Source: Streptomyces sp. CB09001 (GTDB lineage Bacteria; Actinomycetota; Actinomycetes; Streptomycetales; Streptomycetaceae). Taken from it: a stretch of DNA of 64,000 nt. The stretch lies in contig NZ_CP026730.1 in the NCBI RefSeq assembly GCF_003369795.1, forward strand, positions 6,191,001 through 6,255,000, written 5' to 3'. Position 1 is the first letter of the stretch. Every line of letters starts with the position of its first letter. The notes beneath the pieces are model-generated. The model saw only the letters and a list, made by a program, of their open reading frames with translations, did no database searches and was not told where the DNA came from. Below are positions 52,401 to 60,300 of the stretch, piece after piece. A program made the translations under genes and the position numbers.

Positions 52401-53375
52401 TGCCCGCACCTCCTCGAAGGTGCGGCCCGCGACCTCCTTGTGCTGGTCGGTGGCCGCCTGTTCGGCGCTGATCGGCGACAGCGTGACGCGCAGTTCGACG
52501 TCGTCGCCGTCGGCCGGGTCGAACCCGAGGACGGCGCCGGTGTCGGTGCCGTCCCGCGCCGTCGCGTCGCCCAGCGCGCCGTCGTCGCCCCAGGTGCGCA
52601 GCGAGGTCACGGGGGCGTTCGTGGTGGCGTAGTAGTACAGGCGGTACGAGGCGCCGTTGAACGACCCGGCGACCAGGCCGCTGATCGCGGTCGTCCCGTC
52701 CTTCAGCGTGGTCGCGTCCAGGGTCGCGCGGGTGCGGCTGGTGAAGTTGTTGGCGAGGTCGAGGACGAGCTGGGGCTGCGCTTGCGCGGGGAAGCTGTAC
52801 CGTTCGAGCGCCGTCCGGGTCGTCGCCGTCATCTCGGCGTCGATCGTCCCCGAGGGGGACCCGAGCCCCACCCGGTAGGAGCCGGGCGTCGCGCTCTCGT
52901 CGTCGTGGCTGTAGGGGTGCGCGTAGGTGCTCGTGGCCGGGCGCTTGTCGTACTGCTGCGAGGTCGGGACGACCAGCAGGTCGCCGCCGCCGCCCGAACC
53001 GCCCACGCCGTCCAGGTTCGTGGCGGTGAACCCGGCGATGTGGTCCTCGTTGTAGTCGTACCCCGAGTGGTTGCGGCCCGGCGTCGTCATCGGGTTGACC
53101 TTGGCCAGGCTGTGCGGTGCCTGGGCGCCGGGAAGGTCGTTGCCGTCGTCGCCCGCGGTGGACACGAAGGGGTCGACGAGCTTCGTGTAGTCCGTTCCGC
53201 CGGACGCCTCACCGGCCGAGGGCGGGGCCTTCGGGAGGGGCACGGCGCCGGCGGTGCCGCCGCCCGTCAGCGCGGCCAGGCCGAGTGCTCCGACGAGCAC
53301 CGCCGCGACCGTGGCCCGCAGGGCGGTCCGGGGACTGGACGACCGGATCGGCGGTCTCTTGGATCTGTCGGGCAT
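46458..53375 (-). CDS. Secreted GH92 alpha-mannosidase fused to a PAP2 phosphatase
   Basis: 2305-aa exported protein. Signal peptide RATVAAVLVGALGLAAL to about residue 45. GH92 domain about 50-815: NDLPGAQAPHSLAKVNPMT, YYDGWSTWDDFRKYS, HSNANEIDLQAPYLFNYVGE (acid region), PTMDNDAGTMSTMFVAAALG (base region). Three CBM6-like or GH92-associated beta-sandwich blocks about 1025-1450, helical FIVAR-like segment about 1455-1585, two FnIII domains about 1595-1775. A PAP2/vanadate-phosphatase domain (about 1800-2035) holds all three motifs: KNHYQYLRP, SYPSGHTYGG, and NRVVLGFHYPLDVMGG. A cadherin-like domain and Gly-rich tail end it. It should trim alpha-mannan or N-glycans and remove phosphate, so phosphomannan is a likely substrate (inference). 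Confidence 0.92.
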   Translation of the reverse strand: MPDRSKRPPIRSSSPRTALRATVAAVLVGALGLAALTGGGTAGAVPLPKAPPSAGEASGGTDYTKLVDPFVSTAGDDGNDLPGAQAPHSLAKVNPMTTPGRNHSGYDYNEDHIAGFTATNLDGVGGSGGGGDLLVVPTSQQYDKRPATSTYAHPYSHDDESATPGSYRVGLGSPSGTIDAEMTATTRTALERYSFPAQAQPQLVLDLANNFTSRTRATLDATTLKDGTTAISGLVAGSFNGASYRLYYYATTNAPVTSLRTWGDDGALGDATARDGTDTGAVLGFDPADGDDVELRVTLSPISAEQAATDQHKEVAGRTFEEVRAQTKAEWNRTLGAVAVKASKKADPDSTLTKQFYTHLYRMYALPVNATSTSGTYRGVDGAVHEANGFTYYDGWSTWDDFRKYSVEAYIDPAAYRDMVQSAVILFADAHAAGKSPGSLTHSVPTVRWERSAVVIADALSKGFKDFDRLDEAYPALKSYTGYYTGTQLRQGYIPGDPGTTVQRGYDQWALSVIADALGEDADAKKLREQATMATDNLVKPGAWTADDGTEVGLLTPREGDGDWQQADYEKFEEARLYQGTLWQYHWYDAYDMGGLIEAMGGVKAGRAAIRHMFGEDSDADDGSAMLHSNANEIDLQAPYLFNYVGEPSLTQKWVRAIYTGETWNRYIATGSTNEAPSSGGEFRPPVKTKAYELAPDGFLPTMDNDAGTMSTMFVAAALGLFPVTAGSSQFQIGSPFFDSTTITYANGAEFTVEADGVSPGNHYVQSAALNGKRFSNTWLDYSQIVAGGTLRFDMGAKPSSWGARTEPAYSLNTDSGDGDDEHAPGRGTTVVSASPETVGTAADGTVDASVELRLSGRASFAARKGTSLTRTGAASVTGLPDGVTADLRVTGKRTASLKLTGTTRTDARFGITFRDRAFPHGIPASTVTGTGVSVTDPLLVSAAAVHRGSLAALVEEASLVRKGNYSDGSYGIFRTALERARTVLANSASPTGTLMAAHDALRSAVDALTLDEGGYAVLQAEDPDRMEGPSLVKEAFHSDGDLGGVTEGAWEQYTNLDFGGVAPRSVSVRYANSQAATAQPSSVDIHAGDADGPVVATVSLPGTGGWQYYTTVRAAVSDPEALLEASSATFVFHAPSGQQWVSNFDWYQFSPEAAPSSSPVTTLATLTTANATSTGDGSLPLKLSGGVFENVTNGAWAEWRDTGLGDGADTVTVSYDKPRSRAASDSHIELRLGAKDGPTAVTVPLDYTGSGWGTVADTSVRLDPDVFEGTQDVYAVFVSSTQTDPQPYVANVHSLILTRQADAPVVFDATAFEGNSGGGLKSEPATWSDAGSATSLGGTYDGAWLDYGDVDFGDSAKNTVTLTYVNNSARCGTGSAVHLYLDSFDADSPGTPYATIPLPVTGSSWSSGGTTSLTLPKAVTGTHAVHLRLTTNADSSHPYVANLGQVAFDHVEEPAQTDLSALRKAIDQYEDLSEDASRYGTIDFGVFRRELTAARDLLGAGDATQLEVDLRTRSLTLAANQLVPLPRLRLESLVATASALGNERYTDASWTAFTTALTAARTAVADEAATDRTLTERYAALDRARSSLTTKRRTVPAAPDAVSAAPSGTSVKVTWSAPEDDGGSPVTGYEITLSGGHQVEIADPDSRSTVFTGLTDATSYTARVRAVNALGDSPWSAPTQPAVTGDNRPQAPTVTGVVTDGERVRVNWRPAGDGGFPVVGYTVALDDGTTAHVNGTTSTALLTSAGGAKAHTATVTAVTRAGSSDDPGTAVSTASVTSATAATDPADYEPSPFPDDVLDAAYASDAWPRTGDGSDWFTHLLSGFDDLGPATLGAGSELPAGTPLGAENDRITVSVNNAATQRQVDRAEVDASNSATVTMADGLGSRLGPLYGEALKEGRLPKTSALFSRVNENLDTHDAAKNHYQYLRPYVRLGFAGDGGAIYESQNSSYSGLAGQGSYPSGHTYGGYEAGTILATLLPDLAPSILARASEYGDNRVVLGFHYPLDVMGGRITAQATVAHRWADPEFEKLLGQAHTEIENVLLARCEEEGYGDTLTACAGDPYAGLSTAQQIDRYTRRLTYGFSRTGKAGQALDAPEDAAALLITAFPDLTAEQRTQVLEQTATDSGYPLDLTGSGGPGWQRINLAAAMAADVVVNADGSVTVTNFSDATRASVADASAITVGGVALDGFDPEVSTYVVDRPKRGRIPAVGAVTAASGARVSVVGGSSTVSSSQRGFTTRTIRVTSANGAYTRTYTVGFRPTERHPHRPGALWDTGGGTAGGSGGVGDGGGLWTPAREWERTVG

Positions 53376-53778
53376 GACGAGTACGGACCCTTCCCTGGTT
53401 GGACAACGTTGTCAAGCGGCTTCCGAAGCGTGCGCTCCGGCTGAACGCTCCGCCATCACATAGGGAGAAGTCATACAACGGGGAAACGGAGTTCGTACAG
53501 AGGTTCACCTGGCCGCGAGCGCCGTGGGGGCGGGCCGGCGCCACCCGGTGTCCACGTAGTGGTATTTGCCGATTGCGTGCGGCCCGTCGGCAAGATGTCC
53601 GCGGGTACCCGCGTCCGGCGTGGGTTTTCTTCGCTCCGGACTCCGTACCGGACAGGCATCTTCCGGCGCGTCGAACCGGTGTCGGTGCCATGGCGATAGT
53701 GTTCCGCTCCAGCGGCTGGGGGGACGCGGAAACCCCCTGTGCGAAATGCGAAAGCGGCATCAGGACATGCGGGGGGGC
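53376..53778. promoter_or_regulatory. Divergent intergenic region between GH92 and NRPS cluster
   Basis: No gene seen in 403 bp. A perfect 12-bp palindrome, GACAACGTTGTC (53402-53413), lies 27 bp before the GH92 start and looks like a LacI-family operator. A 14-bp perfect palindrome, CGCGGGTACCCGCG (53600-53613), lies about 170 bp before the ATP-grasp gene and may be an operator of the NRPS cluster. The middle part is less G/C-rich than coding sequence. Confidence 0.6.
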
Positions 53779-55179
53779 ATGGAGAACAATCTCGGTTCAT
53801 CGCGTCGTTCATCGCGTCGTTCATCGCGTCGTTCGTTCGACATCTGGAGTGAACTCACCCCGTCCTTCCGCGAAAACGCCCTGGCCCGTTCGGCCACCGG
53901 CGCGCGGAGCGTCCACGACGGAATCAGCGGCTCCAAGGGAACGTGGCGACCGCTGCGCCCGAGCTTCGTCGACCGGGGTCACTACGACGAACTGGGCCGT
54001 GTTTGCGCACGTCTGATGCGGTTGATCCTCGACGCCTGCCGCCGCAGGGCCGGCACGGTCGGCGAGCTCCAGGACGTGCTGGGGGTGGACGAGGCCGACA
54101 CCCCGCTGCTGTCGCGCACGGAGCTGCTCGGCGACCACCTGCTCGTCGCCGCGCGCCCCGACATCGTCTATCGGTCCGGCGTCCCCCGGTTCGTCGAATT
54201 CAATATCGACGGTGCGCTCGGCGGCACACTCCAGGCCGATCTCCTCGCCGCGCGATTCCGCGATCTCTATCGTCCGCTTCCCGGCGGGGACCGTATCGAC
54301 GCCCCGCCGTCCGCGGTTGATTCCCGTTTCGCCGAAATCCGTACGTCACTTGGCCTTTCGGAGGGATCACGGGTCGCCATTCCCGTGTTCCGCAAGGGCG
54401 CGGCACCCGGACTCGAGGACCCCGACGCCTTTCTCGCCTGGCTGGTCCCGATGTGCGAGAGCGGCCGACGGCACGGCATGGACACCGTCGCCTGCCCCAT
54501 GGACCGGCTGGAGACCGGCGAGGACGACGTCCTGCTGCTCGACGGGCAGCGGGTGGACGCCGTGTTCCGGCTCTTCCTCAGCTTCGACCAGCCGCCGAGC
54601 AGCGGTCTGGACGCCCTGGTCCGCTCCGTGCGCGCCGGCCGGGTGCGGATGCACACGCCCGAGGCGACCTGGCTGCTCAGCGACAAGACCACGATGGCCT
54701 GGCTCTGGGCGGACAAGGACGTGCTGCCCGAGGACGACCAGCGGCTGATCGAGCGTCACCTTCCCTGGACGGCGCTGTTCCCCGCGCCCGGCGCCGGGGG
54801 CGAGGCGCTGCTGCGGCACGCCCTGGCCCACCGCATGGAGCTGGTCCTCAAGCCCGTCGGCGGCTACGGCGGCGGTGGCGTCGTCCTCGGCCCCGAGGTC
54901 CCGGACGAGGAGTGGCGCCAGGCGCTGGAGGACGCGCGACGGACCGGACGCCATATCCTGCAGACCCATGTGACGCCGGACCGGCTCGCGCTGGACTTCC
55001 AGGACCTGGCAACCGGCGCCGTGGAACACGCCGAAGTGCCTTTCGTCGTCGGCCCGTTCCTGTTCGGCGGCGCCCCCTCGGGGGTGCTGGTACGGCACGG
55101 CGTCCCCGGCGGCGGGCCCGTCCTCAACGCCCACCACGGTGCCCTGATGAGCTCCGTGGTGCTGGTGGACCGATGTTGA
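53779..55179 (+). CDS. ATP-grasp-like ligase, first gene of the NRPS cluster
   Basis: 466 aa. After an odd Arg/Ser repeat at the N-terminus the protein has LLGDHLLVAARPDIVYRSG, RFVEFNIDGALGGTLQADL (carboxylate/metal region), TTMAWLWADKDVLPEDD and MELVLKPVGGYGGGGVVLG, a nucleotide-binding Lys plus Gly-rich loop as in ATP-grasp ligases. The order of elements recalls glutathionylspermidine-synthase-like or circularly permuted ATP-grasp proteins. It probably makes an amide bond or activates a carboxylate for the peptide product. ATG 53779 was chosen; 53767 is in frame too. The stop overlaps the MFS start by 7 bp. Confidence 0.65.
   Translation: MENNLGSSRRSSRRSSRRSFDIWSELTPSFRENALARSATGARSVHDGISGSKGTWRPLRPSFVDRGHYDELGRVCARLMRLILDACRRRAGTVGELQDVLGVDEADTPLLSRTELLGDHLLVAARPDIVYRSGVPRFVEFNIDGALGGTLQADLLAARFRDLYRPLPGGDRIDAPPSAVDSRFAEIRTSLGLSEGSRVAIPVFRKGAAPGLEDPDAFLAWLVPMCESGRRHGMDTVACPMDRLETGEDDVLLLDGQRVDAVFRLFLSFDQPPSSGLDALVRSVRAGRVRMHTPEATWLLSDKTTMAWLWADKDVLPEDDQRLIERHLPWTALFPAPGAGGEALLRHALAHRMELVLKPVGGYGGGGVVLGPEVPDEEWRQALEDARRTGRHILQTHVTPDRLALDFQDLATGAVEHAEVPFVVGPFLFGGAPSGVLVRHGVPGGGPVLNAHHGALMSSVVLVDRC
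53795..53830 (+). repeat. Three 12-bp tandem units at the ATP-grasp N-terminus
   Basis: Three identical copies of GTTCATCGCGTC encode Ser-Ser-Arg-Arg steps (SSRRSSRRSSRRS). They look like a recent replication-slippage expansion in a disordered N-terminus. Confidence 0.85.
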
Positions 55180-57236
55180 GCGCCACCCGGAGGGGACGGG
55201 ACACCCCCGGCAAGGAGCGGCTCGGCTCGCCGTTCCGGCTCTTCCAGTCCGCCGTGGTCTCCTCGGACCTCGCGGACGGCATCTACAAGATCGCGGTGCC
55301 GCTGCTGGCCCTCGGGATCAGCCGCTCCGCGGTCGCGGTCGGTGCGGTCGGCCTCGCCGTCCGGCTGCCCTGGCTCATCGCCACCCTGCCCGCCGGGGTG
55401 CTGGCCGACCGGTACCCGCCCCGCGGCGTCATGCGCTGGGCGTCGGCGGTCCGGCTGCCGCTGGTGGCCGTCATGTGCGCCCTGGCCGCCACCGGCCGGC
55501 TGCCCCTGTGGGCCCTGGTCGTCACCGCCTTCCTCATCGGCTGCGCCGGCATCTTCGTCGACGTGGCCGCCCAGTCCCAGCTGCCCCGGCTGGTCCCGGT
55601 GGGGCAGCTCCCCAAGGCCAACGCGTCCCTTCAGTCCACCCAGATGTTCCTCGCGCAGCTGATCGGCCCGGCCCTCGGCGGCTACGTGGTGGCGCTGGGC
55701 TCCGGCGGGGGACTCGCCGTCGTGGTCGCCCTGTACGTGGTCACCGTCTGGGCGCTCGGACTGCTGCCCGCGGCCGTCGAGCAGGCGGCGGTGGGCCGCG
55801 CCCGGACGGCCCCCGAACCGGCCCGCGAGGGCGGACGCCGGTCCTCGCTCGGCTCCCTGGTCGCCGAACTCGGCGAAGGGCTGCGCTACTTCCGCGGCCG
55901 GGCGGACCTCGCCAGGCTCGCGACGGCCGCCGCCGTCAACAACCTGTCCTACTCGATGTGCCTGACCATGCTGCCGCTGTGGGCGGTGCGGCCCGGGCGG
56001 CTCGCCCTCTCCGAGACCGGGTACGGGCTGCTGCTCACCTGCCTCGCGGTCGGCAGCATCCTCGCCGGACCGGTGACCGGACGGATCCTGAAGGCGGTCG
56101 GCGACGGGCCGGTCATGCGGTTCGGCGCGCCGCTGCTCGGCGTCTGCTTCCTCACCCTGGCCGTGCCCTCGGTGCCCGTCGTCGCCCTGGGACTGTTCGT
56201 CTACGGGCTGGTGTCCATGGTCTGGAACGTGGCGGTGGTCTCCTACCGCCAGGCGACCATCCCGCTGCCCCTGTTCGGCCGGGTCAACGCCGCGTACCGC
56301 TGGCTGACCTGGGGCGTCATCCCGTTCGGCTCGCTGGCCGGTGGCACCCTCGCCGCCACGGCCGGCATCACCTGGGTCTTCCTGGTCGCGGGCGCCCTGC
56401 CCCTGGTCGCGGCGGCCCTGCTGCCCCCGCCGCGACCGCGGGCGCCCCACGAAGCACCGACGTCCGACACGCCGGCCGCGGAGGCGGCGGAGCCCGAGGT
56501 GCCGATCCTGGAAGCGTCGGCCGCCGAAGCGTCGGATGCGGACGTGCCGGCGCTCGAAGCGTCGGATGCGGACGTGCCGGCGCTCGAAGCGTCGGATGCG
56601 GACGTGCCGGCGCTCGAAGCGTCGGATGCCGACGTGCCGGACCCCGAAGCGTCGGCCGCCCCAACGCCGTCACTCCGAACGCGGTCACCCGAAGCGCCGG
56701 TACTCGGAACGCCGAAGCCCGAAGCGCCGGTACTCGGAACGCCGAAGCCCGAAGCGCCGGTACTCGGAACGCCGAAGCCCGAAGCGCCGGTACTCGGAAC
56801 GCCGAAGCCCGAAGCGCCGGTACTCGGAACGCCGAAGCCCGAAGCGCCGGTACTCGGAACGCCGAAGCCCGAAGCGCCGGTACTCGGAACGCCGAAGCCC
56901 GAAGCGCCGGCACTCGGAACGCCGAAGCCCGAAGCCCCGTCACTCGGAACGCCGAAGCCCGAAGCGCCGGCACCCGACGCGCCCGCGCCGACCGGTCAGG
57001 GTGCCGACGGCCCCGCCGGCGCCCCGGTGGACGTCCTCGCCGAGGCATCCGCCGGGCATCCCGACCACGCTCCGGGTCCGGCGCGCACCAGCCGCCCGGA
57101 CCCGGACCGACGGAAACCGACGCGGACCGACGTCCCGGACCCGGCATCCGCCGCCATGCCCGCCGCCATGCCCGCCGACCTGTCCGCCGAGCTGTCCGCC
57201 CCCGGGGCGAACGCCTCCCGCGCCACGCGGGACTGA
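55173..57236 (+). CDS. MFS transporter with long repetitive C-terminal tail
   Basis: 687 aa. The first about 420 residues form a 12-helix MFS exporter of the enterobactin-exporter (EntS)-like type: SDLADGIYKIAVPLLALG, GVLADRYPPRGVMRW (loop 2-3 motif), AAQSQLPRLVPVGQLPKANA, and VNAAYRWLTWGVIPFGSLAGG. The remaining about 265 residues are a Pro/Glu/Ala-rich cytoplasmic tail containing four copies of EASDADVPAL and nine of EAPVLGTPKP-like units. ATG 55173 overlaps the ATP-grasp stop. Likely exports the NRPS product. The tail has no counterpart in ordinary MFS proteins; its role is unknown. Confidence 0.9.
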   Translation: MLSATRRGRDTPGKERLGSPFRLFQSAVVSSDLADGIYKIAVPLLALGISRSAVAVGAVGLAVRLPWLIATLPAGVLADRYPPRGVMRWASAVRLPLVAVMCALAATGRLPLWALVVTAFLIGCAGIFVDVAAQSQLPRLVPVGQLPKANASLQSTQMFLAQLIGPALGGYVVALGSGGGLAVVVALYVVTVWALGLLPAAVEQAAVGRARTAPEPAREGGRRSSLGSLVAELGEGLRYFRGRADLARLATAAAVNNLSYSMCLTMLPLWAVRPGRLALSETGYGLLLTCLAVGSILAGPVTGRILKAVGDGPVMRFGAPLLGVCFLTLAVPSVPVVALGLFVYGLVSMVWNVAVVSYRQATIPLPLFGRVNAAYRWLTWGVIPFGSLAGGTLAATAGITWVFLVAGALPLVAAALLPPPRPRAPHEAPTSDTPAAEAAEPEVPILEASAAEASDADVPALEASDADVPALEASDADVPALEASDADVPDPEASAAPTPSLRTRSPEAPVLGTPKPEAPVLGTPKPEAPVLGTPKPEAPVLGTPKPEAPVLGTPKPEAPVLGTPKPEAPVLGTPKPEAPALGTPKPEAPSLGTPKPEAPAPDAPAPTGQGADGPAGAPVDVLAEASAGHPDHAPGPARTSRPDPDRRKPTRTDVPDPASAAMPAAMPADLSAELSAPGANASRATRD
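56526..56645 (+). repeat. Four 30-bp tandem repeats (EASDADVPAL) in the MFS tail
   Basis: Units start at 56526, 56556, 56586 and 56616; the last carries small changes. Near-identity at the DNA level indicates recent expansion. Confidence 0.9.
56691..56960 (+). repeat. Nine 30-bp tandem repeats (EAPVLGTPKP) in the MFS tail
   Basis: Units start every 30 bp from 56691. The first seven are identical in DNA; the eighth (56901) and ninth (56931) have substitutions (EAPALGTPKP, EAPSLGTPKP), followed by a partial unit. Copy number probably varies between strains. Confidence 0.92.
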
Positions 57237-57323
57237 CCGGTCCGCCGGACGTCCCCGCGCGCACCCCTCGTACCGCCTTCCCTACCGCAGTCCGCACCGA
57301 CCACACGGAAATGGTGTCCACGC

Positions 57324-60300
57324 ATGTCGTTCCTGCATGACCTGCTCACGGCGCAGGCCGCCTCGGCCCCCACCCGCACGGCAGCCCTCCTCTCGGACTC
57401 GTCGGCCACCTACGGCCAGGTGGAGACGGAGGCGGACCGGATCGCCGCGGCCCTCGTGGCCCGGGGTGTCCGGCCCGGCAGCCGGGTCGGACTGCACATG
57501 TCGCGCTCCCTCGCGCTGCTCCCCGCACTCTTCGGCATCCTGCGCGCGGGCGGCGTCTGCGTCCCGGTCGACCCGGAGGACCCCGCCGAGCGCCGCGCCA
57601 CCATCCTGGAGTACTCGGGCGCCACGACCGTCGTCACCGAGCGCGCCCTCCTCGACGGACCCGCGCCCGACGGCACCCGGCAGCTCGCCGTCGAGGACCT
57701 GCTCGACGAGGCCGCCGAACCGCTCACCGGGCCGGTCGAACTCGCCCCGGACGCCCTGGCGTTCATCTTCTACACCTCCGGCTCCACCGGCACCCCCAAG
57801 GGCGTGATGCTCACGCACCGGGCCCTGCTCAGCGGCCAGCGCTGGCTCCAGCGCACCTTCCCGCTCGAACCCGGCGACCGCCAGTTGCTGCGCACCACCC
57901 TCAGCATCACCAACCTGGTCCGCGAGGTGTTCTGGCCGGTGCTCTCCGGCGGCACCGTGGTCATCGTCCCGCCGGGCGACCACAAGGACCCCGACCGGCT
58001 GGTCGAGCTGATCAACAGCGGTTCCGTGACGACGCTGATGGTCGTCCCGGCGCTGCTCTCCGGCATCCTGGAGAACCCCGGTTTCGCCGCCAACACCTCG
58101 CTGAAGTACGTCTTCTGCAGCAGCGACGTGATGCCCGGCGCGCTGCCGGAGAAGTACTTCGCCTCCGGCCTGTCCGCCCGGCTTTTCAACGTCTACGGAC
58201 TCACCGAGGCTCTCTACAGCACCTACTGGGAGTGCCTGCCCGGCGCCGTGTACGACGGCTTCGTGCCGGTCGGCCACCCGGCCGAGCTGACCCCCCGGGT
58301 GCTCGACGCCGACCTCGCCCCGGTCCCGCCCGGCGAGACGGGCGAACTGTGCCTGGGCGGCGTGGGCATGGCCGAGGGCTACGACCGGCTGCCCCGGCTC
58401 ACCGCCGAGAAGTTCGCCGACACCGACGCCGGCCGGGTGTTCCGCACCGGCGACCTGGCCCGGCAGTCCGAGGACGGCCGCCTCGAACTCCTCGGCAGGA
58501 TGGACGACCAGGTCAAGATCGCCGGATTCCGGGTGGAGCTGGGCGAGGTCGAGGCCCGGCTGCTCGAAGTTCCCGGCGTCACCGGCGCCGTCGCCTCCGG
58601 CCTGCGCGGCGCGGGCGGACACCAGCGGCTGGTCGCCCACCTGACCTGCGACGGGGAGCCGCCCACCGCCGCCGCGATCCGCGCCCACCTGGGCGACCGG
58701 CTGCCGTACTACATGGTCCCGGCCGTCTTCACCGTCATCGACACCATCCCGCTCACCCACAACGGCAAGGTCGACCGCCGCTCCCTGCACGAACTGCCGG
58801 GCGCCCACCTGGAACTGGCCGAGGACCACACGGCCGCGCGCAACGAACTCGAGAGCTACCTGTGCGCGCTGTGGGCCGAGACCCTCGACCTGCCCGCCGT
58901 CGGCATCCACGACAACTTCTTCGCACTGGGCGGCGACTCCATCCAGGGCTTCCTGATCAGCGCCAAGGCCAACCGCGACGGCATCGGCCTGAGCGCCACC
59001 CAGGTCTTCGCCACCCCCACCATCGCCGAGACCGCCGCCTTCATGGCGGCCCAGGGCGACACCGGCCCCGCCCCGGCCGGCTCCTTCGACCCGCAGGGCT
59101 TCACCCTCACGGACGAGGACCTGGCCGCCGTGCGCGCGGCCACCGCCGACCCCGACGGCATCGAGACGGTGTACCCGCTCACCGAGATGCAGAAGGGCAT
59201 GCTGTTCCACTCGCTGCTCGACCCGGACTCCGGCGTCTACTTCGAGCAGTTCCTGTACGCGGTCGACGGCGAGGTCGACCTCGACGCCTACCACCTCGCC
59301 TGGCAGCAGGTCGTCGACCGGCACGAGATCCTGCGGGTCTGGATCGCCACCAAGGGCCTGTCCGAACCGCTCCAGGCCGTGCAGCGCACCGCCGAGCTGG
59401 GCTGGACCGTCCTGGACTGGTCCGACCGCACCGAGGCGGAGCAGAAGGAGCTGCTGGAGCGCTACCTCGACGAGGACCGGCGCCGCGGCTTCGCGTACGA
59501 CCGGGCGCCCCTGTTCCGGCTGACCATGGTCCGGCTCGGCGCCACCACGTACAAGCTGGTGATGAGCTACCACCACCTGATCCTCGACGCGTGGTCGCTC
59601 TTCGTCCTGCTGCGCGACTCCCTGGAGATCTACCACTCCGGTCTCGAAGGACGGCTGCCCGAGCTGCGCCCGACGCGTTCCTTCGGTGACTACGTGTCCT
59701 TCCTGGAGCACGAGGACATCGAGGGCGCCCGGGACTACTGGCTGGAGCGGCTGGCCGGCTTCCGCCGCCCGACCGTCATCGGCCGCTCCGCGCAGCTCGG
59801 CCTCTCCGCCAGCTCGCAGGAGATGCACGCCGAGGCCCGCCTCGACCTCGGCGAGGAGCTGACCGAGCGGCTGCTCGCATACGGCCGCGCCAACCAGCTG
59901 ACCCTGAACTCCCTGGTGCAGGGCGCCTGGGCGGTGGTCGTGGGCGGGTGCAGCGGCCAGGACGACGTCTGCTTCGGCATCACCATCACCCACCGCCCGG
60001 TGGGGCTGGCCGGGGTCGAGGACGTCGTCGGCATCTTCATCAACAGCCTCCCGATGCGGGTGAACCTGGAGCCCGGGCAGCCCGTCGGCCGCTGGCTGCA
60101 GCAGATCCAGCGCACCCAGGTCGCCGCCCGCTCCCACGACCACTACCCGCTGCCGCTGATCCAGCAGCGCACCGACCTGCCCAGCGGCCAGCCCCTGTTC
60201 GAGTCCCTGCTGATCTTCGAGAACTTCCCCCGGGGCACCGGCTGGACCGGCCGCGGCGGCCTCGACGTGCGCCAGGAGCGCTACGTCGGCTGGACCAACT

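Noticed and set aside
56691..56960. CRISPR array
   Set aside because: Units are in frame, without spacers, and encode a regular decapeptide.
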